Program-made: the position numbers and the translations under genes
The notes under the pieces: model-generated
Told to the model about the DNA's origin: nothing
Seen by the model: the letters and a program-made list of their open reading frames with translations, nothing else
The model's database searches: none
NCBI RefSeq assembly: GCF_041080675.1
Contig: NZ_CP163520.1
Coordinates: 4,154,001-4,218,000, forward strand
DNA length: 64,000 nucleotides
Reading direction: 5' to 3'
Source: Streptomyces sp. cg36
GTDB lineage: Bacteria > Actinomycetota > Actinomycetes > Streptomycetales > Streptomycetaceae
Shown here: positions 35,232 through 43,426 of the stretch, piece by piece
Layout: every line of letters begins with the position of its first letter
How positions within the stretch are numbered: the first letter of the stretch is position 1

Positions 35232-36520
35232 GCGGTGGCCTCCCGTTCCGCGGTCCGTTCTGGGGCCCGTTCCGCCGTCCCGTCGGCGGCCCGCGCCGCC
35301 GCCAGCACCGCGCGGGCCCGGCCGTCGTCGATCGTCCGGTACGCGGCGGCGACCCGCACCAGCCGGGCGACCTCGCCGTCCTGGTCCGTGGCGTGCTGCG
35401 GCTCGATGGCGGCGGCCGGACCGGCGGCGGCGCCCCCGGCCTTGGCGGCCAGCGCGGCCTTGATCCAGTGCGCGTCGGCGAGCGGCCCGTTCCGCTCGGG
35501 CCGGTCCTCGCGGGCCGCGCGCTTGGCGGCGTCCACGAGCCCGTCCGGCACATAGTGGCGCAGCTTCTCCACCGCGTCCGCGATGTCCGCGGCCCAGCGG
35601 TCGACGCGCAGGTCGGCGGGGGTGTCGAAGCGGGTCAGCTCACGCGCGAGCGAGGCCGGCGGCTCGAACGGCTGGTTAGGGAACGCCGTCATCAGCTCGT
35701 GCCAGAGCGGGTGCAGCCGCGCCTGCGCCCGCCACAGCCGCACCCGCCGCCAGCCCTTGCTGAACGCCGGGATGGACGCGCCCAGCGCGAAGAACGCGAA
35801 CAGCACGATCTGGGAGGCTTCGGTGATCTCGTCGAAGTGCAGCGCGAACCGCTTGCCCGGCTGGTCGACGACGCTCACCCACAGGAACAGCGTCCGGCTG
35901 AGCGTGTAGGCGACCCCGATGAACATGGCGAACGTCATCATGCCGAGCCCGGCCCGCAGATGCCGCACCCCGGTGTTCCGGGTGGCCAGCGCCCACTGGT
36001 ACGCGCACACCGCCGAGGACGCGCCCAAGTACAGGTAGAACACGCTCATGTAGAGCGTGGCGCCCCACTGCCCGGCGTGGTCCGACACGAACCGGTCGGA
36101 GGGCACCGAGCGGTCCACCACCGTGAAGAACAGCACGGTCAGCAGCACCAGCGTGGCCACGGACGCCTTGGCGGCGACCCGCTGCACGGTCCGCGCGAAC
36201 CGCACGTGCCGGGGGATCGCGCCCTCGTCCGGGAAGTGGCCGTAGATCGCCACGATGTAGCTGAGGATCGCCAGGATCGCGATCGTGGCGGTGTAGTGCT
36301 TGATGAGGACGGCGAGGTCGGTGACCTCGCTGTCGTTGAGCGTGATCCGTACGATCTTGGTCTTGGTCCACAGCGCGACCGCGAACCCGGCGTAACAGCC
36401 CCACAGGGCCCGCCGCCTTCTGTCTTCCTCGTCGCCCCACAGGGCGGCGGGCATCCGCCACAGGGCGACGGCGGTCATCAGCGCGGCTATGAGGTAGCCG
36501 GCGAGGTCGAGCGGAGTCAT
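35228..36520 (-). CDS. MAB_1171c-like multi-helix membrane protein
   Basis: A 430-residue protein with seven or so helices in the first 250 residues and a soluble C-terminal domain of about 170 residues containing DTPADLRVDRWAADIADAVE and a Glu/Arg-rich end. The layout and text such as LYMSVFYLYLGASSAV fit the actinobacterial group annotated MAB_1171c family putative transporter, which has no established function. It sits between an HExxH peptidase-like gene and a PAP2-like gene, an order that I recall recurring with XRE regulators in Streptomyces. Family recall without a search lowers my certainty. Confidence 0.7.
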   Translation of the reverse strand: MTPLDLAGYLIAALMTAVALWRMPAALWGDEEDRRRRALWGCYAGFAVALWTKTKIVRITLNDSEVTDLAVLIKHYTATIAILAILSYIVAIYGHFPDEGAIPRHVRFARTVQRVAAKASVATLVLLTVLFFTVVDRSVPSDRFVSDHAGQWGATLYMSVFYLYLGASSAVCAYQWALATRNTGVRHLRAGLGMMTFAMFIGVAYTLSRTLFLWVSVVDQPGKRFALHFDEITEASQIVLFAFFALGASIPAFSKGWRRVRLWRAQARLHPLWHELMTAFPNQPFEPPASLARELTRFDTPADLRVDRWAADIADAVEKLRHYVPDGLVDAAKRAAREDRPERNGPLADAHWIKAALAAKAGGAAAGPAAAIEPQHATDQDGEVARLVRVAAAYRTIDDGRARAVLAAARAADGTAERAPERTAEREATA

Positions 36521-36598
36521 CGGGGGGAATTCCTCGGGGGCAGGAATGGGGACGGGGGTCGTTCGCGGGGAAGGGCGGTTCTTGTGCGCGGGTGGGGA

Positions 36599-37153
36599 TC
36601 AGTCTCTGCGGAACAGCCGGCCGAGCCCGCGCCGCCGGTGCGCCACCGGCCGCGACAGCGAGTTCGCCAGCCGGCCGACCATGTCGTCGCTGGTCACGTC
36701 GAGCGCCATGCGGGGGATGAGGGAGGCCCCGAACTCGGCGACGCGCTCGTCGTGGGTGTCGTACTGGGCGCGGGCCTGGACCGTGGCGCCCGAGCTCACC
36801 ACCCGCTGGATCAGCGAGGTGTCGAAGACCGGCAGCAGCGCCTTGAGCTGCGCGGCGTCCAGCGTGGTGCCGTGGTCGAACCACTCGTGGCACAGCTCGT
36901 GCAGGATCACGTGCTGGGTCTGGTAGTCGGTGGGCCGCCGCCGGTAGAGGACGAAGCTGGTGTCGCCGGACTTCAGCCGCAGCCCGCAGGCCGCGTTGAC
37001 CCGGGCCAGCCGGTCGGGCAGCTCCCGCAGCACGATGGTCCGGCCGCGGGCCTCTTCCATGTTCTTCACCAGCGCGGGGACGCTGAACGGGGCCGGGATG
37101 GGGAGGTCGGCGAGTCCGGCCTCGCACTCTCTCCGCAGCTCCCGCATGGACAT
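36599..37153 (-). CDS. HExxH metallopeptidase-like protein (ImmA/IrrE type)
   Basis: A 184-residue cytoplasmic protein. The motif VILHELCHEWFDHGT near residue 83 gives HExxH, and a downstream acidic residue in HDERVAEFGASLI could be the third ligand. The ImmA/IrrE peptidases act on partner XRE regulators; here an XRE gene lies upstream on the same strand, 231 bp away, which fits such a pair. The Arg-rich C-terminus (RRRGLGRLFRRD) may bind membrane or nucleic acid. The ATG at 37153 is chosen over a start at 37222, since the extra residues are unusual. Confidence 0.75.
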   Translation of the reverse strand: MSMRELRRECEAGLADLPIPAPFSVPALVKNMEEARGRTIVLRELPDRLARVNAACGLRLKSGDTSFVLYRRRPTDYQTQHVILHELCHEWFDHGTTLDAAQLKALLPVFDTSLIQRVVSSGATVQARAQYDTHDERVAEFGASLIPRMALDVTSDDMVGRLANSLSRPVAHRRRGLGRLFRRD

Positions 37154-37384
37154 GGAAGTCTCTCGGTCCCTCTGGGCGTAGTCACGCTGTACGTATGGAC
37201 ATGCGATCGACCGGTTGGACATGTGAGCGATCGGCGCATCTTAACGAATCAGGGTGAATACGGGCTTACCGCGAAACGGGGATTCGGTGAAGGCGGACAC
37301 GGGCTGACACTTTCGTGAACCGCGTGCGGCGGCCGGGTCCCGCCCTGGCCGCGCACGGCCGGAGGGTGCGCGCGTCCGTGCTGT

Positions 37385-37846
37385 TCAGACGGTCGGGCCG
37401 CCGTCCCCCGGCGTTCCGTCGTCGTCCTTCCTGCCCTTCCCGCTGGTCTCCTCCAGCAGGGACAGCGCGAACTGGAGCAGCTCGGCCGAGAGCCCGTCGT
37501 CGTCGAGGCCGCGCCCGGCGATGCCTTTGATCTCTCCCGTACGCCGCTTGGCCAGGAACTGGAGTCCCGCCACGACGTCGTCGACGACCTCGGACTCCTC
37601 CTTGAAGAACCGCCAGTCGACCCCGAAGCCGAGTCCGAGGGCCTTCAGGATCTCCTCGGACGGATGGGTGACCTTGCCCGCCAGGATGTTGGAGAAGTAG
37701 CTGTGCGACAGGGAGCCGCCGCGCTCCTTCACGAGGTCGGAGAAGGTACGCCCGGAGACCTTCTCCCCGGGGAAGGTCTTCTCCACCATGTATTCGACCT
37801 TCTGCTGCAAGGTCGACAGCTCCGGCGTGTCGGGCGCTTCGTCCAT
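37385..37846 (-). CDS. XRE-family transcriptional regulator
   Basis: A 153-residue protein with an N-terminal helix-turn-helix (residues 12-70, VEYMVEKTFPGEKVSGRTFSD then SLSHSYFSNILAGKVTHPSEE) and an acidic C-terminal half. It heads the group XRE, HExxH peptidase, MAB_1171c-like, PAP2-like. The 560-bp region upstream has three ordered structures, which may be its operators. The ATG at 37846 follows GTGGGGA. Confidence 0.82.
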   Translation of the reverse strand: MDEAPDTPELSTLQQKVEYMVEKTFPGEKVSGRTFSDLVKERGGSLSHSYFSNILAGKVTHPSEEILKALGLGFGVDWRFFKEESEVVDDVVAGLQFLAKRRTGEIKGIAGRGLDDDGLSAELLQFALSLLEETSGKGRKDDDGTPGDGGPTV

Positions 37847-37916
37847 CGGGTCCCCACCCTGTCTGGTCAGAACTGGGCTTGCACAAACACTCTACGCCAC
37901 TGTTAACTCGAAAAAA

Positions 37917-37954
37917 CACGGGCAGGGGGCCACGAGGGGAGTCCCTTGCCCGTG
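37917..37954. promoter_or_regulatory. Hairpin upstream of the XRE gene
   Basis: CACGGGCAGGG (37917-37927) pairs with CCCTTGCCCGTG (37943-37954) with one bulged T. It is followed on the left by AAAAAA (37911-37916), which on the minus strand is a T tract, so it could be an intrinsic terminator or attenuator in the XRE leader. Confidence 0.5.
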
Positions 37955-37968
37955 TGAAAGCCGTGCCT

Positions 37969-38045
37969 TTCCGGGCCTCGCCGTGCCCGGTTCCGGACCG
38001 GTTCCGAGCCGATTCCGGCCCGCTTCCGGGCCCGGACCGGGTGCT
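37969..38045. repeat. 11-bp phased TTCCG repeats
   Basis: TTCCG occurs at 37969, 37991, 38002, 38013 and 38024, all on an exact 11-bp grid (37980 and 38035 hold weaker versions). Units read TTCCGGACCGG, TTCCGAGCCGA, TTCCGGCCCGC and TTCCGGGCCCG. The one-turn spacing fits cooperative protein binding on one DNA face. Confidence 0.75.
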
Positions 38046-38066
38046 CGGGCATGCCCGGAGAGAGGT

Positions 38067-38102
38067 GTAGCCCTTCGCGACGGGGGATGCACGAAGGGCT
38101 AC
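38067..38102. promoter_or_regulatory. 11-bp inverted repeat beside an AT-rich promoter-like stretch
   Basis: GTAGCCCTTCG (38067-38077) and CGAAGGGCTAC (38092-38102) are perfect inverted repeats. Immediately to the right, CATACATTATGACA (38104-38117) reads CATAAT on the minus strand, a good -10 box, which would put the repeat at the transcription start of the XRE operon. Confidence 0.55.
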
Positions 38103-38410
38103 CCATACATTATGACACCGAGTCAGCCCGCCGGGACAAGGCGGCCCGCCGATCGCGCATGCGTACACATGTACACACCTTGCCCCGGCCCCCGCCCCGG
38201 CGAACCCGGGCCGGGCGGTGTCCTCCGGCCGGTCGCCGCACCCGGAACGGGGTGGCCGCGGCTCCCGCCCGGCGGCGCCACCGCTCCCACCGGGTCCGTA
38301 GCAGATGCACAGACCGCACGGCCGCGCACTTCGCCCGGCTCCGCCGCCGGCGCACCCGGCGGGTCGGCCTCCCGGCGCAACTCCCGTACCAGGAACGTAA
38401 AATCAGGGCA

Positions 38411-38836
38411 ATGAACGAGCCCACGACGGCAGAGCCGCAGACCTCGCCCGCCTCCCTCGTGCGGGAGTTCCACGTCGCCTTCGGCCTGGACGCCCGCACC
38501 ACCCCCACCGAGGTCCCCGCCGACCTCGCCGCCCACCGCCGCGACCTGCTGGTGGAGGAGGCGGCGGAGGCGGCCGAGGCCGCGGTCGACGGCCCACTCG
38601 ACCATCTGGCGCACGAACTCGCGGACGTCGTCTACGTGGCGTACGGCACCGCCCTCGTCCACGGCATCGACCTGGACGCGGTCATCGCCGAGGTCCACCG
38701 CGCCAACATGACCAAGCTCGGCCCCGACGGCCGGCCGCTGCTGCGCGCGGACGGAAAGGTGCTGAAGGGCGAGCACTACCGGGCGCCGGACGTCTCCGAG
38801 GTACTGCGCCGCCAGGGCTGGCCCGAGCGGGCCTGA
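38411..38836 (+). CDS. MazG-like nucleotide pyrophosphohydrolase domain protein
   Basis: A 141-residue protein of the all-alpha NTP pyrophosphatase group. The metal-binding helix pairs are visible as LLVEEAAEAAEAAVDGPLDH and LAHELADVVYVAYGTALVHG (E-x2-E and E-x2-D patterns), followed by NMTKLGPDGRPLLRADGKVLKG, which is typical of phage-type and actinobacterial MazG-like proteins. Likely role: hydrolysis of a noncanonical or alarmone-type nucleotide. The ATG at 38411 is preferred to a long upstream extension. Its stop codon lies at the start of a 41-bp repeat array. Confidence 0.85.
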   Translation: MNEPTTAEPQTSPASLVREFHVAFGLDARTTPTEVPADLAAHRRDLLVEEAAEAAEAAVDGPLDHLAHELADVVYVAYGTALVHGIDLDAVIAEVHRANMTKLGPDGRPLLRADGKVLKGEHYRAPDVSEVLRRQGWPERA

Positions 38837-38955
38837 CGGGCCGGGCAGTCCGGGCGGGCACGCGGGGCGGCGCCTGACGGGCCGGGCAGCCCGGGCGGAC
38901 ACGCGGAGCCGCGCCTGACGGGCCGGGCGGGGCTGGCGGGCACGCGCGGCCGGGC
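38831..38955. repeat. Three copies of a 41-bp direct repeat
   Basis: GCCTGACGGGCCGGGC begins at 38831, 38872 and 38913, each followed by related text (CCGGGCGGGCACGCGG), so the period is exactly 41 bp; the third copy is degenerate. The first copy covers the MazG-like stop codon. From here to the photolyase start (39204) I see no gene. Confidence 0.85.
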
Positions 38956-39203
38956 TCCGAGCCCGAGCTCGGTGCCCGGCCCCTTCACCCGTTCCGGTCG
39001 TCCGCCGCTTTCTTTCGCGTACGGCGAATCCATTGGGGACACCCGCTCCGAATCACCTGTGTGACGGCGGGCGTCGAGGAGGATCGGCGGGGCGGGAGGA
39101 GCGGTGGTGCGGGCGGAGCGCCCGGCCACGGCCCGCCCGCCCCGGCCACCGCGCCGCCCGCCCCGATGAACGTCCCGGCCACGGCGTGAGGAGCCCGAGC
39201 CAA

Positions 39204-40562
39204 GTGAGTGTCTCCGTAGTCCTGTTCACCTCCGACCTGCGGCTCAACGACAACCCGGTCCTGCACACCGCGCTGCGCGAGGCGGACCGGATCGTGCCGC
39301 TGTTCGTCCTCGACGACGGCATCCGCAAGGCGGGGTTCGACGCCCCCAACCGGCGCGCCTTCCTCGCCGACTGCCTCGCCGACCTGGACGCCGGGCTGCG
39401 GGCGCGCGGCGGCCACCTCGTGGTCCGCTCCGGCGACCCGGCCGACCGGGTCCGGGCCGTGGTCACCGAGACCGGCGCCCGCCGGGTGCACGTGGCGGGC
39501 GGGGTCAGCGCGTACGCCGCGCGCCGGGAGAGCGCGCTGCGCGAGGCGCTGTCCGGCACCGGGTGCGCGCTCGCCGTGCACGACGGGGTGCTCACCGCGC
39601 TCGCCCCGGGCGCGGTCACCCCCGAGGGCCGCGACCACTACGCCGTGTTCACCCCGTACTTCAACCGCTGGTCGAGCACGGGCCTACGGGACGTGGTGGC
39701 GACCCCGCGCAAGGTGCGGGTCGCCGAGGTCGACTCGGAGCCGCTGCCCGACCGCGCCGACGTCGACGGCGTCTCGCCGGGACTGGCCGAGGGCGGCGAG
39801 ACCGCGGGCCGCGAGCGGCTGTGGCAGTGGCTCTCGGACGGGCTCGCCGGGTACGAGGACGGCCACGACGACCTCGGCGGCGACGTCACCTCCCGGCTCT
39901 CCCCCTACCTCCACTTCGGCGCCCTGTCGGCGGCCGAACTCGTCCAGCTGGCCCGGCGCGAGGGCTCCCCGGGCGCCGAGGCGTTCGTGCGCCAGCTGGC
40001 CTGGCGCGACTTCCACCACCAGGTCCTCGCGGCCCGCCCCGACGCCGCCCGCGCGGACTACCGCGCGCGCGGCGACGACTGGCACCACGACGAGGCGGAG
40101 TTCACCGCCTGGTCCTCCGGGCACACCGGATACCCGCTGGTCGACGCGGCGATGAGACAGCTCGCCCACGAGGGCTGGATCCACAACCGGGGCCGGATGC
40201 TGGCCGCGAGCTTCCTCGCCAAGACGCTGTACCTGGACTGGCGGCTCGGCGCCCGCCACTTCCTCGACCTGCTGGTCGACGGGGACCTCGCCAACAACCA
40301 GCTGAACTGGCAGTGGGTGGCGGGCACCGGCACCGACACCCGCCCCAACCGCGTCCTCAACCCCGTGGTGCAGGGCAAGCGCTTCGACCCGCGCGGCGTC
40401 TACGTACGCCGGTGGGTCCCCGAACTGGCCGGGGTGGACGACAAGTTCGTGCACGAGCCGTGGAAGCTGCCGGAGCGGGAACTGGCCCGCACCGGCTACC
40501 CGGAACCGGTCGTCGACCTGGCGGAGGGGCGGGCCCGGTTCGAACGGGGGCGGGGGCTGTGA
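39204..40562 (+). CDS. phr: Deoxyribodipyrimidine photolyase (class I CPD type)
   Basis: A 452-residue light-driven repair enzyme for pyrimidine dimers. The N-terminal antenna-binding Rossmann domain starts VSVVLFTSDLRLNDNPVL; the C-terminal FAD domain has SRLSPYLHFGALS, AWRDFHHQVL, WSSGHTGYPLVDAAMRQL and GWIHNRGRM, with ANNQLNWQWVAGTGTDTRPN near the end. These are photolyase signatures including the tryptophans used for electron transfer. The GTG at 39204 is chosen with GAGGAG upstream; an in-frame extension from 39033 has no similarity. Confidence 0.95.
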   Translation: MSVSVVLFTSDLRLNDNPVLHTALREADRIVPLFVLDDGIRKAGFDAPNRRAFLADCLADLDAGLRARGGHLVVRSGDPADRVRAVVTETGARRVHVAGGVSAYAARRESALREALSGTGCALAVHDGVLTALAPGAVTPEGRDHYAVFTPYFNRWSSTGLRDVVATPRKVRVAEVDSEPLPDRADVDGVSPGLAEGGETAGRERLWQWLSDGLAGYEDGHDDLGGDVTSRLSPYLHFGALSAAELVQLARREGSPGAEAFVRQLAWRDFHHQVLAARPDAARADYRARGDDWHHDEAEFTAWSSGHTGYPLVDAAMRQLAHEGWIHNRGRMLAASFLAKTLYLDWRLGARHFLDLLVDGDLANNQLNWQWVAGTGTDTRPNRVLNPVVQGKRFDPRGVYVRRWVPELAGVDDKFVHEPWKLPERELARTGYPEPVVDLAEGRARFERGRGL

Positions 40563-40618
40563 GGGGTGCCCCTCCCCGGGGGCGATGAGGGCGGGCCGCG
40601 GGCCGCGGCGGCCGGGCC

Positions 40619-40924
40619 TCAGCGAGCCGGGTGCAGGGCGGTGTGGGCGACGATGGCGAGCTGGACGCGGTTGCTGGTCCCCGTCTTGGACCGCAGCCGC
40701 CGCAGATACGTGTCCACCGTGTGCGGGCTGAGCGCCATGCGGCGGGCGATGGCGCGGTCGGTGGCGCCCTGCGCGAGGTGCCCGAGGAGTTCCCGCTCGC
40801 GGGCGGTGAAGGCGGGCGCGGGAGCAGGAGCAGGAGCGGGACCGGGACCGGGAGCGGGCGCCGGTGGGGACGCGTCCGGAGGTGCGTCCGGGGACGCGTC
40901 CGGAAGTGCGGCGGGCGTGGTCAT
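40619..40924 (-). CDS. Small LuxR-type helix-turn-helix protein
   Basis: A 101-residue protein. The first 38 residues are Pro/Ala-rich (PDASPDAPPDASPP, then PAPAPGPGPAPAPAP). The C-terminal 60 residues are a LuxR/GerE helix-turn-helix (ARERELLGHLAQGATDRAIA, MALSPHTVDTYLRRLRSKTG). No receiver or sensor domain is present, so it is a stand-alone DNA-binding regulator. The upstream gene on the same strand is the small secreted protein, 42 bp away. Confidence 0.85.
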   Translation of the reverse strand: MTTPAALPDASPDAPPDASPPAPAPGPGPAPAPAPAPAFTARERELLGHLAQGATDRAIARRMALSPHTVDTYLRRLRSKTGTSNRVQLAIVAHTALHPAR

Positions 40925-40966
40925 GGCTGGGCCTCCGTGGGGTTCGCAGGTTCCCGGGGGTGCGCG

Positions 40967-41260
40967 TCAGTCCTGCTCGCGCGGGGGGACGGGCCCCCAG
41001 CCGTTGCCGGTCCCGTCGCCGGTGCAGATCCGTACCGGGCCGACGGGCAGGGTCCCGTTCTCCTTCATGACGGCCAGCTCGGCCGGGGAGTACCGGCGCT
41101 GGAGCTCCTCGGTGGACGCCCAGTGGCACCTGCCCGTACCGCGGTCCGGGTCGATGGTGGTCGGCGGCGCGACATCGGCGTGCGCCACGGCCGGGGCGCC
41201 CACGGCGAAGAGGGCGGCGGTCATGGCGGTGAGGGCGAGGTGCTTCAGCTTGGTGTTCAC
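40967..41260 (-). CDS. Small secreted protein
   Basis: A 97-residue protein with a signal peptide (MNTKLKHLALTAMTAALFAV, ending near AVAHA at residue 28) and a mature part of about 68 residues with two cysteines (GRCHWAST and RICTGDG) likely to form a disulfide. No family is recognised. It lies between a LuxR-type gene and a tandem repeat in its upstream region. Confidence 0.78.
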   Translation of the reverse strand: MNTKLKHLALTAMTAALFAVGAPAVAHADVAPPTTIDPDRGTGRCHWASTEELQRRYSPAELAVMKENGTLPVGPVRICTGDGTGNGWGPVPPREQD

Positions 41261-41273
41261 GAGGACTCCCGTT

Positions 41274-41325
41274 GGTCATGCGGGTCGGTCATGCGGGTCG
41301 GTCGGGCGGGTCGGTCATGCGGGAC
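41274..41325. repeat. Four 13-bp tandem repeats (GGTCATGCGGGTC)
   Basis: GGTCATGCGGGTC at 41274-41286 and 41287-41299, then two variants at 41300-41312 and 41313-41325. The array begins 13 bp upstream of the small secreted protein's start codon, so it lies in its promoter or leader and could be a phase-variable or regulator-binding site. Confidence 0.85.
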
Positions 41326-41455
41326 AGGTGGGTCGGGGCCCGGCCGAATCGGCCGGGCTCCGGGATCCCTTTCAGCTTGGTCGCCGTCGCGCCCCCGCAC
41401 TACATGTCCCACCTGTCACTAAAGTTGTGTGGCAGGAAGGGGAGCGGGGGACGAA

Positions 41456-42475
41456 GTGGATGAAGGGCGTAGTTCCGGGGGCATAGCGGGCATCACCGCC
41501 GGTGAGGAAACGGACCGGGCGGTCTACGAGTGGGTGGCCGAGCACCGCCGGCTCGACGCCGCGGCGGTGGCGGAGGACCTCGGCCTCACGGCCGAGGAGA
41601 CGGTGGCCGCGCTGGATCGGCTGATCGCGGCCCGGCTGGTCCACGCCGACCCGCAGGAGCCGGGTACGGGATACGCCGTCGCCCCCGAGGTGGCCGCCGC
41701 GCAGCTGGCCGCCCCGGTGGAGGCGGAGATCCGCACCCGCCAGCAGCAACTGCTGCGGATGCGGCGGCAGTTGCAGCAGTTCACCACCTCGTACCAGCGC
41801 GGGGTGCAGGCGGCGGGCGGCGCGCTGGAGGTCGTCTCGGGCATGCACGCCGTGCGCACCCTGCTGACCCGGGCGGCGGCGGGCTGCCGCAGCGAGGTCT
41901 TCACCTGCCAGCCCGCCGGCGGCTTCCGCACCCCCGACACCCTGCGCGACACCCTGGAACGCGACCGCCCCCTGCTGGACCGGGGCATCCGGCTGCGCGT
42001 ACTGCACCCCCACACCTCCCGCTTCCACGCCCCGACGCAGGCGTACGTGGCCGCCGCCTCCGAACTGGGCGCCGAACACCGCACGGCGCACGAGCTGTTC
42101 GGACGGCTGGTCGTGTACGACCGGGAGACGGCGTTCCTGCCGCTGAGCGACGGCAGCTGGGGCGCGGTGGTGGTCCGAGAGCCGCACACGGTGGCCTACC
42201 TGTGCGAACTGTTCGAGCAGGCGTGGGAGCAGGCGGCGGTGTTCGAGGACGCGGCGAGCCAGGGGCTGGAGCAGGTGGCCCGCGAGATCGACCGCACGAT
42301 CCTGCGACTGCTGGGCGCGGGCCTGAAGGACGAGGCGATAGCCCGCCGCCTGGGCATGTCGCTGCGCACGGCACGCCGCCACATCGCGGACATCATGGAC
42401 GACCTGGGAGCGGACAGCCGCTTCCAGGCGGGCGCGGCGGCGGCTTGGGCGGGGCTGCTGTCCAGGGAGCGGTGA
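41456..42475 (+). CDS. TrmB/LuxR-type transcriptional regulator
   Basis: A 339-residue regulator. The N-terminal winged helix (ETDRAVYEWVAEHRRLDAAA, LGLTAEETVAALDRLIAARL) is TrmB-like; a helical linker follows (RTRQQQLLRMRRQLQQFTTS); the middle is a phospholipase D-like sensor region; and a C-terminal LuxR helix-turn-helix ends the protein (AGLKDEAIARRLGMSLRTAR). This two-HTH design is a known Streptomyces regulator type. The GTG at 41456 follows AGGAAGGGGAG; a GTG at 41429 is possible. Confidence 0.85.
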   Translation: MDEGRSSGGIAGITAGEETDRAVYEWVAEHRRLDAAAVAEDLGLTAEETVAALDRLIAARLVHADPQEPGTGYAVAPEVAAAQLAAPVEAEIRTRQQQLLRMRRQLQQFTTSYQRGVQAAGGALEVVSGMHAVRTLLTRAAAGCRSEVFTCQPAGGFRTPDTLRDTLERDRPLLDRGIRLRVLHPHTSRFHAPTQAYVAAASELGAEHRTAHELFGRLVVYDRETAFLPLSDGSWGAVVVREPHTVAYLCELFEQAWEQAAVFEDAASQGLEQVAREIDRTILRLLGAGLKDEAIARRLGMSLRTARRHIADIMDDLGADSRFQAGAAAAWAGLLSRER

Positions 42476-42805
42476 GGGGGGGAGGGGCTGCGGGGTGGGG
42501 GATCCCGGGCCCGGGGGGCGTGGCGGGGCGCGCGGTACGGGGTTTCGGGGGGCGGGGGTTGGTGGCGGGGCGCGTGGTCCGGGGTGTCCGGTGCCGGGGA
42601 TCCGTGACCGGGCACGCGGCACCGGCCACGCGGTAACGGGTTTCCGGGACCGGACGTACGGGACCGAGATCCCGGGACCGCCTTCTCGCGGATTTCCCCG
42701 AGCCCGCGCACGGCCCAGGATTCCGACCGTCACCCCGACCACCGAACGGGCCGCCGAAGCGGACAACTCGCCTCGCGGGGCCGGATTCCAGGAAGGCGGT
42801 CCCGG
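42476..42805. other. GC-rich intergenic stretch without a gene
   Basis: About 330 bp. It contains loosely repeated GGGGCGCG and GGTTTCCGGG-type words and no frame with convincing coding structure. The promoter of the cupin-like gene at 42806 should be at the right end. Confidence 0.6.
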
Positions 42806-43306
42806 ATGCCGAGCGCTACCGAGGTCCAGGAGAAGACGTACGGGAACGCGTACGAGGACGGTGCCGCGGGGACGGGGACGCAACGCCCCTTGGTGGAGGA
42901 GATCGTGCTGTTCCTCTCCGTCCACCGGGGCCGGCGCCCCGGCCTGATGTGGCTGGAGCACGAGCCGCTGGACCCGCGAGTGGTGGAACGCTCCCTGCCG
43001 AGCGCCCTGGCACACCGCCTGGCCCGGGGGATCACCGAACTGCCCCACCTCCCGGGCGAACCGGAGTACGGCTTCACGCACACCCCGCAGGACCTGCTGG
43101 TGTGCCAGCTGGGCGGCTCGGACACGTGGCACATAGCACCGCAGTCCGGAACGGCGCTGACCCTGCGCGTACAGACGGGTGCGGTCCTGTACGTCCCACC
43201 CCACGCCCTGTGCACCCGCCACAAATCCAAACGCTCCCGCACCCTGCTACTGGCCCTGGGGCCGGGCCGCAACGCCGACCCTGTGGCGTGGCGGGTGCCG
43301 GGCTGA
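42806..43306 (+). CDS. Cupin-like hypothetical protein
   Basis: A 166-residue protein. Its C-terminal half has a beta-rich pattern, HTPQDLLVCQLGGSDTWHIA then TGAVLYVPPHALCTRH, which looks like the end of a cupin/JmjC barrel; HxD iron ligands are not evident. No neighbour explains it. It is the last core gene before the tRNA-Gly island junction. Confidence 0.6.
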   Translation: MPSATEVQEKTYGNAYEDGAAGTGTQRPLVEEIVLFLSVHRGRRPGLMWLEHEPLDPRVVERSLPSALAHRLARGITELPHLPGEPEYGFTHTPQDLLVCQLGGSDTWHIAPQSGTALTLRVQTGAVLYVPPHALCTRHKSKRSRTLLLALGPGRNADPVAWRVPG

Positions 43307-43346
43307 CGCGAGCGGACGGACCGCGTCGATCGACGCACCCGCACAG

Positions 43347-43382
43347 CAACAAGGCCCCGGTCGTTGACCAGGGCCTTTGTTG
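43347..43382 (-). terminator. Terminator beside the left tRNA fragment
   Basis: AAGGCCC (43351-43357) pairs with GGGCCTT (43371-43377), with an inner GGT/ACC pair and outer CAAC/GTTG. It looks like the original terminator of the tRNA-Gly gene before insertion of the islands. An almost identical hairpin lies beside the middle fragment at 49643-49678. Confidence 0.75.
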
Positions 43383-43426
43383 TGGAGCGAGTGACGGGAA
43401 TCGAACCCGCGCTCTGAGCTTGGGAA
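43383..43426 (-). repeat. Left att-like fragment of tRNA-Gly (44 nt)
   Basis: The 44 bases are identical to 62785-62828, the 3' half of the intact tRNA-Gly(CCC) including CCA, T arm and anticodon. Sequence diverges abruptly after GGGAA in the anticodon loop, as expected for an integration crossover. Confidence 0.92.
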
